DNA of 10,412 bases from DASQDT01 sp036380435 (GTDB taxonomy: Bacteria; Acidobacteriota; Blastocatellia; Pyrinomonadales; Pyrinomonadaceae). The notes beneath the pieces were generated by a model. It saw nothing but the letters and a program-made list of their open reading frames with translations. It was not told the origin of the DNA and searched no databases. Positions 4,689 to 10,412 of the stretch are shown piece by piece; position 1 is the first letter of the stretch, and every line of letters begins with the position of its first letter. Made by a program: the position numbers and the translations under genes. Location: positions 1 through 10,412 of the forward strand of contig DASVES010000162.1 in assembly GCA_036380435.1 (NCBI GenBank). Reading direction: 5' to 3'.

Positions 4689-6728
4689 CTACTCGGGAAT
4701 GACGGGGAAGGGCGCGCTCGCGCCGCCGCCGAGCGGGGAGCGCGGCGCGGCGATGTTCGGCGCTTCGAGGGCCGCCACCTTCGCGAGCACGTCGTCGTAG
4801 ACCTTCACGTCGCCCTCGCGGTCGAGGCGCGCGCGCACCGAGGTCATGTAGTCGTCGAAGACCTGCATCCGTCGCTCGTCGAGGGCGCTCGCGATGAGCT
4901 TGTCGCGCTCGGCCCCGAACTTCGCGAGGTCGGCGTCCGTGCGCCCCTTGGCGGCGGCCACCACGTAGGTCTGCTCGATCTTGATGGGCGTCTTGGTGAC
5001 GTTGCCGGGACGCAAAGCGTAGATCGCCTCGTCGGCCGCGCCGCTCGTGCCGGCCGCGCCGAGCGGCGTGCCCAGCGTGTACTCCTTCGACTCCTGCGGC
5101 TTCAGCCCCAAACGTTCGGCGATGGCCTTCAGCTCGTCGGGGGTGTTGGCGGCCGCAAGCTCACGCGCCGCCGCCTCAACCTGCGCCGTGGCCTTCTCGG
5201 CCTTCACCTTCTCGGCCACCTTCTCCCTGACCTCGGCGAGTTCCGGGACGCGCGGGTCGCGCTTCTCCAGAAGCATGGGGATGGCGAAGCCGTCGCGGAT
5301 GCTGACGCGCTCCCCCACGTCCTGTGGGTTGTTGAGCGGGGCGATGGCGTCCTCGAACTGCGGACTGCTGCCGATATCCTTGACCTCGTCGCCCGGCTTG
5401 ACGAAGCCCGTCTCCCTGACCATCTCGGCCGCACTCATGTTGGCCTCGGCCGCGAGTTCCTGCGCCACCTGCTCGTGGTTCTTCGTCTCCTTCAGCCGCT
5501 CGGCCGCGCGCTGCGCCACCTGAGCGGCGGCCGCGTAGCCGCGCCGGTTGCGCAGGCTGACGAGAAGCTCCTGCTTCGCCTCCTCGAACGTCTTATCGAT
5601 CTGCTCGCCGCGGCGGAAGATGTAATAGGCGCTGGCCTTCTTGTCGAAGAAGGGGTCGCTCACCTGCCCCGCCTCCAGGCTGAGGGCGTTCTGGTAGATG
5701 TCGCCGGTCTTGTCGGCCGCCTTCTTGACGGGCCGGGGAAGCCAGCCGCCGGCCTTCGCCGTCGCCGGGTCTTCGCTGCGGCCGCGGGCGAGATCGGCGA
5801 ACTTCTCTTCGGACGCCTTGAGGTCGTCGCCGCGGATGCTGGCCACAAGCGCCGTCGCCTTGTTGAGCACTTCGGTGTCCAGCTCCTTCGCCGCGACCTT
5901 CAGGACGATCTGCTGCACGCGCACGCCCGCCACCTTGTTCTCGGGCTTGAGCGCGTCGAACTCCCGGCGCAGCTCCTCGTCGGGAATCTGCGCCCGCTCG
6001 CCCGCCTTCGATTGGCTGACGAAGACGTAGCGGATGTTCTTCTGCGGCACGTCGATCTTGAACTCGTCTTTGTGCGCGTCGTAGTAGGCGGCGAGTTCCG
6101 CGTCCGTGGGCGTCAGCGTCCGGGCGAGGTCGCTCGGGAGGACGGGCACGTGGAGCAGCTCGAACTTCGTGTTCTGGCGCTCCCACTCCCGCTGCACCTC
6201 CTCCTCGGAGACGCTCGCGCCGGCCGTGACGAAGGCGCGCAGCTTCTCCTCGGCCAGCGCGTCGCGAATCTGCTGCTCGGCGCGCTTGACGCTGCCGTAC
6301 TGCGACAGCGCCAACTGCTTGTAACGCTCGGCGCCGACGAACTGATTCGTCTGCGGGTTGGTGTAGCGTTTGATGACGGCGTCGCGCACCTCGCCGTCGG
6401 AGGGGGCGAGGCCGAGGCGCTCGGCTTCCTGCGCGACGATGCGCCCGCGGATCAGGTCGTCGAGCATCCGGCGGTCGCCGCCGAACTGCGCCGGGTTGAA
6501 CTGAGCGCCGAACATCTTCCGGTAACCTGACTTGAGGTCTTCGAGTTCCCCGACCGTGATCGAGTCGCCGCGCACGCGGGCCAACACCTCGCGGGTCATG
6601 CCGCTGGTGGAGACGGCGCTGTTTTGCGACGGCGCGTAGAAGAAGATGAGGCTGAGGCCCATCAGGAGCGCGAAGGCGATGATGACGTAGCTGCGCGTCC
6701 TCTCCATCCGGCTGAACAGCTTGAGCAT
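4689..6728 (-). CDS. Membrane-anchored peptidyl-prolyl isomerase, PpiD/SurA type
   Basis: A 679-residue protein. AGGAAGG (6739-6745, - strand) lies ten bases before the ATG at 6728; a longer frame to 6824 has no such support. Residues 15-32 (YVIIAFALLMGLSLIFFY) are one transmembrane anchor after a short basic cytoplasmic end, as in PpiD. Residues about 45-190 form a SurA_N-like helical chaperone domain (VLARVRGDSITVGELEDL, LIRGRIVAQEAERLGL). A parvulin rotamase domain spans about 265-375, with the hallmark SEDPATAKAGGWLPRP (318-333) and later GQVSDPFFDKKASAYYIFRR. The remainder (380-650) is a long charged helical region with a second, weaker rotamase-like segment around 540-592. PpiD-type proteins help fold exported proteins at the periplasmic face of the inner membrane. 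It is larger than E. coli PpiD (623 residues). It ends in a P- and G-rich tail and is divergent from the TerC gene. Confidence 0.93.
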   Translation of the reverse strand: MLKLFSRMERTRSYVIIAFALLMGLSLIFFYAPSQNSAVSTSGMTREVLARVRGDSITVGELEDLKSGYRKMFGAQFNPAQFGGDRRMLDDLIRGRIVAQEAERLGLAPSDGEVRDAVIKRYTNPQTNQFVGAERYKQLALSQYGSVKRAEQQIRDALAEEKLRAFVTAGASVSEEEVQREWERQNTKFELLHVPVLPSDLARTLTPTDAELAAYYDAHKDEFKIDVPQKNIRYVFVSQSKAGERAQIPDEELRREFDALKPENKVAGVRVQQIVLKVAAKELDTEVLNKATALVASIRGDDLKASEEKFADLARGRSEDPATAKAGGWLPRPVKKAADKTGDIYQNALSLEAGQVSDPFFDKKASAYYIFRRGEQIDKTFEEAKQELLVSLRNRRGYAAAAQVAQRAAERLKETKNHEQVAQELAAEANMSAAEMVRETGFVKPGDEVKDIGSSPQFEDAIAPLNNPQDVGERVSIRDGFAIPMLLEKRDPRVPELAEVREKVAEKVKAEKATAQVEAAARELAAANTPDELKAIAERLGLKPQESKEYTLGTPLGAAGTSGAADEAIYALRPGNVTKTPIKIEQTYVVAAAKGRTDADLAKFGAERDKLIASALDERRMQVFDDYMTSVRARLDREGDVKVYDDVLAKVAALEAPNIAAPRSPLGGGASAPFPVIPE

Positions 6729-6738
6729 GTTTACAGTA

Positions 6739-6745
6739 CCTTCCT
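6739..6745 (-). promoter_or_regulatory. Shine-Dalgarno that fixes the isomerase start
   Basis: The - strand reads AGGAAGG ten bases upstream of ATG 6728. It rules in favour of the MLKLFSRMER start over the frame's first ATG, 32 codons upstream, which has no ribosome site and would put a non-family extension before the membrane anchor. Confidence 0.8.
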
Positions 6746-6885
6746 GAACGAACTTCCCGGCGTAGGTTTTCCGCGGCGTGTGGGCCTTCTCGAACGTCGC
6801 GGGCGTCGTATAGACGCCCTCCACGCGGCCCCTGCAAAACGCGGATTGTAGCGGACGACGACGCGCCGCCGCAACCGCCCAATAC

Positions 6886-7006
6886 AGTAGTCAGTCGTTA
6901 GTCGTCAGTTGTCAGTTGCTTGTGTCGGGCAAGTCGTTGCCGACACCGGAAGGCTCAAGGTTGGGAACGGAAACAACTGACTACCGACAACTGACGACTG
7001 ACTACC
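6886..7006. repeat. Long imperfect inverted repeat of GTCAGT-type words (IR1)
   Basis: Two 33-base arms (6886-6918 and 6974-7006) match at 28 of 33 positions in inverted orientation. Both are made of variants of GTAGTCAGT, GTCGTCAGT and TGTCAGTTG. The 55-base loop contains a further hairpin, GTGTCGGGCAA/TTGCCGACAC (6922-6946). The element fills most of the gap between the divergent isomerase and TerC genes, ending 22 bases before the TerC ATG. There is no T-tract, so it is not a classic terminator. Confidence 0.85.
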
Positions 7007-7028
7007 ATTTGTGCTAAATTTTACGCTC

Positions 7029-8159
7029 ATGGATTTCCTATATATGACTTGGTCGGGTTACCCAATCTGGGCCTGGATGGCGTTCGCCGTCTTCATCCTG
7101 CTGATGCTGGCCCTCGACCTCGGCGTCTTGAACCGCAAGGCCCACGCCGTCACCTACCGCGAGGCCGCGACGTGGAGCGCCGTCTGGGTGTCGCTGGCGC
7201 TCGTCTTCGCGGGACTGGTCTTCTGGCAGAACGGGCGGCTCACGGGGGCCGAGTTCCTGACCGGCTACATCATCGAGCTGTCGCTCTCGGTCGATAATCT
7301 CTTCGTCTTCCTGCTCATCTTCGGCTACTTCAAGGTGCCGGCCAAGTACCAGCACCGCGTCCTCTTCTGGGGCGTGATGGGCGCGCTCATCATGCGTATG
7401 ACGATGATCGCGCTCGGCGCCGCGCTCATCGAGCGTTTCCACTGGATCATCTACGTCTTCGGCGTCTTCCTCGTCTACACCGGCATCAAGATGATGCGGC
7501 AGGAAGAGACGGCCGCCAACCCGGAAGATAACCCCATCGTCCGCTTCGTGTCGCGGCTCGTCCCGATGACGCGCCACTACGACGGCGAGAAGTTCTTCAC
7601 CGAAGTCAACGGCAAGCGGATGGGGACGTTGATGCTCCTCGTCCTCATCACGGTCGAGGTCACCGACCTCGTCTTCGCCGTCGATTCCATCCCGGCCATC
7701 TTCGGCATCACGCAGAACACCTTCATCGTCTACACCTCGAACGTCTTCGCCATCCTCGGCCTGCGCTCGCTCTACTTCCTCCTCGCCGGCGTCATCGAGA
7801 AGTTCCACTACCTGAAGATCGGCCTCTCGGTCGTGCTCGCCTTCGTCGGCCTCAAGATGCTCACCGAGGGCTTCATCATCGGCACCACCATCGGCGGCTA
7901 CACGGTGCAGAAGGAGGCGGTCATCGTCGTCTCGCTCGCCGTGGTCGCGCTGGTGCTCATGAGTTCGGTCGCGGCCTCCTACATCTGGCCCAAGAGCGCC
8001 GAGACGCACGTTGAAGTGGAGCTGCCGCCCGGCTTCGGCTCGCCTTACGACGACGACCAGGGTCAGCTCGGCGGCGAAGACCGCCCACTGCCTGCGGCGG
8101 AAGTAAAAAGTCAAAAGGAAATAGGCAAAAGCGCCATCGCGGGGCCGGAGACTGAATGA
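7029..8159 (+). CDS. TerC/Alx-family integral membrane protein
   Basis: A 376-residue polytopic membrane protein with about eight or nine hydrophobic segments. The two TerC signatures are ELSLSVDNLFVFLLIF (83-98) and EVTDLVFAVDSIPAIFGIT (210-228), each with acidic residues within membrane helices that probably take part in metal transport. The start region YPIWAWMAFAVFILLMLALDLGVLNRKAH is also typical. Family members include Alx and TerC; several are Mn2+ exporters or are linked to tellurite resistance or to metal loading of exported proteins. No tellurite genes are adjacent, so a housekeeping metal-homeostasis role is likelier. The ATG at 7029 is preferred; GTG 7011 and ATG 7044 are alternatives, and none has a clear Shine-Dalgarno. 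Residues 358-368 (EVKSQKEIGKS) are encoded by an intergenic-type repeat arm, so the C-terminal tail is probably recent and dispensable. I see no yybP-ykoY Mn riboswitch upstream. Confidence 0.95.
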   Translation: MDFLYMTWSGYPIWAWMAFAVFILLMLALDLGVLNRKAHAVTYREAATWSAVWVSLALVFAGLVFWQNGRLTGAEFLTGYIIELSLSVDNLFVFLLIFGYFKVPAKYQHRVLFWGVMGALIMRMTMIALGAALIERFHWIIYVFGVFLVYTGIKMMRQEETAANPEDNPIVRFVSRLVPMTRHYDGEKFFTEVNGKRMGTLMLLVLITVEVTDLVFAVDSIPAIFGITQNTFIVYTSNVFAILGLRSLYFLLAGVIEKFHYLKIGLSVVLAFVGLKMLTEGFIIGTTIGGYTVQKEAVIVVSLAVVALVLMSSVAASYIWPKSAETHVEVELPPGFGSPYDDDQGQLGGEDRPLPAAEVKSQKEIGKSAIAGPETE

Positions 8160-8226
8160 CCGGCGGCCGTCCCCCGCCGCCCTGTGCCTCATTCACTTTT
8201 GCCTTTTGCCTTTTACCTTTTTACTT
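8101..8226. repeat. Long imperfect inverted repeat of AAAAGGC-type words (IR2), overlapping the TerC 3' end
   Basis: Two 31-base arms (8101-8131, 8196-8226) match at 27 of 31 positions in inverted orientation. They are built from AAAAGGC and AAAAAGT words. The left arm lies inside the TerC coding sequence. Between the arms, TGAATGA (8153-8159) and TCATTCA (8189-8195) pair, enclosing a GGCGGC/GCCGCC hairpin. The whole could work as a TerC transcription end, since the right arm is rich in T runs, but it is not a classic terminator. Confidence 0.82.
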
Positions 8227-8227
8227 C

Positions 8228-8256
8228 TTGAACAGTCGCTCCGCCGTGTGTTAAGT
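8228..8256 (+). promoter_or_regulatory. Weak candidate promoter for the FecR-domain gene
   Basis: TTGAAC (8228-8233), a 17-base spacer, then TTAAGT (8251-8256), in the least GC-rich part of the gap. The matches to consensus are modest and the start codon is about 175 bases away, so this is only a candidate. I see nothing else in 8257-8430. Confidence 0.2.
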
Positions 8257-8430
8257 TCATTTATGCGGTGGGGCCGAGCGGCTTCCGCCGTGCTTTGACT
8301 GCCCCTCCCCGCCCCACGCGCGCGTCACGTCTTCTGACCGAAGGACGCGCCCGGCGGCGTGCCCCGACCGAAGAATCCTGAGAACCTGCTTCATCCCAAT
8401 TCGGCCGCCGGTCCCGACCCTTCATCCCAT

Positions 8431-9669
8431 ATGGCAACGCGCATTAGCCGCTTCGACCTCGAGTGGTGGATCGTCTCGAAGCGACACATCTATCTCGTCA
8501 TCCTCCTCGTCGTCCTTTCGCTCGCGGCGGGCGGGGGGAGCGTCTATCTGTGGTTCTACGGCAACCCGTTCAGGGGCGCCGTCGAGACGGACGCCAAGGC
8601 CGAGGGCGCGCGCTTCGACTCCTTCGAGGGCGACGTGCGCGTGACGCGCGCCTCCACCCGCGAGACCTTCCCGGCCCGCTCCGAGACGAGCCTCTACCCC
8701 GGCGACATCGTCCAGACGCAGGAGGACGGCCGCGCCCGTATCACGCTCGCCGACGGCTCGACGCTCCTCATCAAACCCAACAGCGTGATCACCATCGCCG
8801 AGAACACGCGCAGCGATTCCGACGGGCTGGCCAACGTCCGCGTCGCCGTTGATCGCGGCCACGTCAACGTCCGCACCGACCAGCAGGCCGAGAACGCCTC
8901 GAACATCGTCAAGACGCCGCTCACCGAGAACGAGCTGGCCGCGCAGACCGACGCCAGCTTCGGCGTGCGCGACGACAAGCAGGAGGAGATTCGCGTCGCC
9001 ACCGGCTCCGTCGAGACCAGCACGCGCAACGGCGAGCGGGCCACGTTCTCGAACGGCGAGTTCGCCCTCGTCAGCCAGTCGGCCGACATCGTCCAGAAGG
9101 AAAGGCTCATCGACGCCCCCGCCCCCACGGCCCCGCGCAATCTGGAGCGCATCGCCGCGCGCCGCGGCGCCGCGACGAGCGTCGCCCTGCGCTGGCAGAA
9201 GCCCGCGAACGGCAACCCCACCCACTACCGCGTCGAAGTCGCCACCTCGCCCTTCTTCGTCGATCCCGGCAAGGTCATCGAGCGCGACCAACTCCCGACG
9301 CTCACCTTCACCGTCGGCGACCTTCAGCAGGGCAACTACTTCTGGCGGGTGCGCGCCGTCGCGCAGTCGGGTCAGGCGAGCGAGTGGAGCGAGCCGCAGA
9401 AGTTCGTCGTCGTCCCCGAGGGCGGCGGCGGCGAGGCGGCCACGGTCTCGAACGTGACGGTCGAATACGTCGCCGGCAACGTCTATATCATCCGTGGGCA
9501 GACGCAGCCCGGCACGAACGTCTACTGCGCCGGCAAGCAGACGCTCGCCGGCAGCGGCGGCAACTTCGAGTTGCAGATCGCCGCCCCCCACGGCGCCCGC
9601 GATGTCACCCTCGAAGCCGCCGGCACGCAGGGCGCCCGCGGCAGCTACCGCGTTGCTTTGCAACAGTGA
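8431..9669 (+). CDS. Membrane-anchored FecR-domain protein with FN3-like and Ig-like C-terminal parts
   Basis: A 412-residue protein. A short N-terminus (1-19) is followed by one transmembrane helix at about 20-42, placing the rest outside the membrane. Residues about 62-195 form a FecR-like beta domain: GARFDSFEGDVRV, SLYPGDIVQTQEDGRARITL, ADGSTLLIKPNSVITI, and a later strand RVATGSVET. A fibronectin-III-like domain follows at about 229-328 (APTAPRNLERI ... VALRWQKP ... THYRVEVATSPFF ... GNYFWRVRAVAQSGQASEWSEP). The last part (340-412), with VYIIRGQTQPGTNVYCAG, looks like a small Ig-like sandwich. Classical FecR proteins are anti-sigma regulators beside ECF sigma genes. None is here, so this belongs to the larger group of FecR-domain envelope proteins of unknown role. 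GTG 8359 would add 24 residues; ATG 8431 is preferred. No Shine-Dalgarno is visible. Confidence 0.88.
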   Translation: MATRISRFDLEWWIVSKRHIYLVILLVVLSLAAGGGSVYLWFYGNPFRGAVETDAKAEGARFDSFEGDVRVTRASTRETFPARSETSLYPGDIVQTQEDGRARITLADGSTLLIKPNSVITIAENTRSDSDGLANVRVAVDRGHVNVRTDQQAENASNIVKTPLTENELAAQTDASFGVRDDKQEEIRVATGSVETSTRNGERATFSNGEFALVSQSADIVQKERLIDAPAPTAPRNLERIAARRGAATSVALRWQKPANGNPTHYRVEVATSPFFVDPGKVIERDQLPTLTFTVGDLQQGNYFWRVRAVAQSGQASEWSEPQKFVVVPEGGGGEAATVSNVTVEYVAGNVYIIRGQTQPGTNVYCAGKQTLAGSGGNFELQIAAPHGARDVTLEAAGTQGARGSYRVALQQ

Positions 9670-9787
9670 TGAGTGATGAGTGATAAGTGATCAGAAAGAA
9701 AAGAAGCTCTAAGCTGTTATCGATTAGCTCTCAGCCAAACAGCTAACAGCTAAGAGCTAACAGCTTCTTATCACTTATCACTCATCA
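9667..9787. repeat. Nested inverted repeat of GTGATAA and AGCTAAC words (IR3)
   Basis: The outer arms TGATGAGTGATAAGTGAT (9674-9691) and its exact complement (9770-9787) pair over 18 bases. An extra TGATGAG unit at 9667-9673 overlaps the FecR-gene stop codon. Inside are AGAAGCT (9702-9708) and AGCTTCT (9762-9768), plus multiple AGCTAAC/AGCTAAG/AGCTCT words that give further nested pairing. The element fills the whole 126-base gap and ends 8 bases before the next start codon. Confidence 0.88.
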
Positions 9788-9795
9788 CCCCTCGT

Positions 9796-10412
9796 ATGAA
9801 ACACGTCATCCTCATCGGCGATGAGCAGGGGCCGCCGGCCGGCGCGCTGGTCGAGTCGTTGCGCGCGGCCGGGTTCCTGGCCGCCGCGCAGGCGTTGCCA
9901 GCCGCGGGCGCAGGGTCTTCCGGCAACGGCAGCGACGAGTCGTCATGCCCGACGGCGGTGCTCGTTGAGGTCGCCTCGGGCGCCGACCTGTCGCACGTTC
10001 ACGACGCCGCGCAGCGCGCCTCGGCCGCCTGGCCCGGCTCGCCACTGGTCGCCTTCCGCAGCGACAAGGCGCCGCAGAACGGCCACGCCCCGCACGCGCA
10101 TCTCGACACCTCGACGCTCGAACGCCTCGGCTTCCACGCCGTGGCCGACGAGCCGGCGCAACTCCCGGCCCTGCTGCGCGCGCTCGAATCGCGCGGCCTG
10201 ACGGGCGAGCTGCGCGCGCCCGAGCCGGACGAACGTACCGCGGCGCGCGCCGCCGAGACGCCCCCTGCGAGCCTGCTGCTGCCCGAGCGCCTCGGCGTCG
10301 AGCAACTGCGCGTCGCCTTCGAGACGGTCGCCTCGCTCCACTTCTCAAATGACCAGCGTTCGGCGGCGTCGTCCGCGCTCGTCGGCCTCGCCGCGCTCGT
10401 CGCGGCCGAACG
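9796..10412 (+). CDS. Start of a gene with a degenerate receiver-like N-terminus (3' end outside window)
   Basis: The frame is open from ATG 9796 to the window end (205 residues). Residues 1-25 (MKHVILIGDEQGPPAGALVESLRAAGF) look like strand beta1, the acidic pair and helix alpha1 of a response-regulator receiver. A later stretch has AVLVEV where the phosphorylated aspartate would be, so the site appears to be glutamate or absent. The segment LERLGFHAVADEPAQLPALLRAL could be the last receiver helix. After a charged linker (about 136-168), LRVAFETVASLHFSNDQRSAASSALVGLAALVAAE could begin a GAF-type sensor domain. I suspect a GAF-GGDEF or similar signalling protein of acidobacterial type, but the diagnostic part is outside the window. 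There is no Shine-Dalgarno; a large hairpin ends just before the start. Confidence 0.75.
   Translation, partial: MKHVILIGDEQGPPAGALVESLRAAGFLAAAQALPAAGAGSSGNGSDESSCPTAVLVEVASGADLSHVHDAAQRASAAWPGSPLVAFRSDKAPQNGHAPHAHLDTSTLERLGFHAVADEPAQLPALLRALESRGLTGELRAPEPDERTAARAAETPPASLLLPERLGVEQLRVAFETVASLHFSNDQRSAASSALVGLAALVAAE

Noticed and set aside
4641..6530. A 629-codon open frame on the + strand opposite the isomerase gene
   Set aside because: It begins inside the terminator stem, has a low-complexity R/L/V/G-rich composition and mirrors the codon bias of the - strand gene, which has clear domains.
6885..7028. yybP-ykoY manganese riboswitch, often found before TerC-family genes
   Set aside because: The leader is taken up by the tandem-word inverted repeat, and I cannot find the conserved riboswitch internal-loop sequences.
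7038..8192. A 384-codon - strand frame opposite TerC
   Set aside because: Its D/E/R/H-rich composition is what the reverse complement of a GC-rich membrane protein gene gives; TerC on the + strand has full family motifs.
8422..9663. A 413-codon - strand frame opposite the FecR-domain gene
   Set aside because: Same shadow effect of high-GC third positions; there is no recognisable domain, and the + strand has a coherent domain order.
1..10412. CRISPR array, tRNA or rRNA genes
   Set aside because: No regularly spaced identical repeats with unique spacers, and no recognisable tRNA arms or rRNA segments, were seen on either strand.

Overview
The window looks like a high-GC, Gram-negative-type bacterial chromosome, most likely an acidobacterium of the Blastocatellia/Pyrinomonadaceae kind. 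That placement is an inference from how familiar several proteins look (a secreted 'LPASDAVV' protein, a FecR-FN3 membrane protein, a three-helix protein ending DQLPCFMGAPNCD) and was not tested by any search. The left ~1.9 kb has mixed, visibly lower GC in its first 1.2 kb. The rest is uniformly GC-rich.

Region 1 (1 to about 1880) is part of an integron gene-cassette array, all genes on the + strand. Two 103-bp attC recombination sites (534-636 and 1132-1234) are about 82% identical without gaps, each with R''/L'' and L'/R' ends. They delimit a cassette with a HigB-type toxin (5' end outside the window) and a short HigA-like antitoxin lacking the usual helix-turn-helix, a complete 598-bp cassette (631-1228) with a small three-helix membrane protein, and a third cassette start with a GNAT acetyltransferase resembling streptothricin acetyltransferases. 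No integrase gene is in view. The right end of the array is eroded: only an attC-like scrap is visible near 1862-1880.

Region 2 (about 1.9-4.6 kb) holds four + strand genes without attC sites: an EthD-domain protein, a four-helix membrane protein, a second GNAT acetyltransferase, and a secreted protein of unknown function. A palindrome (4574-4604) and a strong bidirectional terminator (4618-4666) separate this run from the convergent gene.

Region 3 (about 4.7-10.4 kb) is ordinary chromosome. It holds a membrane-anchored PpiD/SurA-type peptidyl-prolyl isomerase on the - strand, a divergent TerC/Alx-family membrane protein, a membrane-anchored FecR-domain protein with FN3-like and Ig-like C-terminal parts, and the start of a gene with a degenerate receiver-like N-terminus. 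All three intergenic gaps here carry long imperfect inverted repeats whose arms are built from short tandem words (GTCAGT, AAAAGGC, GTGATAA/AGCTAAC). The words differ at each site but the architecture is the same. One arm is coding sequence for the TerC tail, and another ends 8 nt before the last gene's start codon.

The most notable content is the cassette array in a probable non-proteobacterial host, its HTH-less antitoxin, the SAT-like acetyltransferase, and the recurring tandem-word hairpins.
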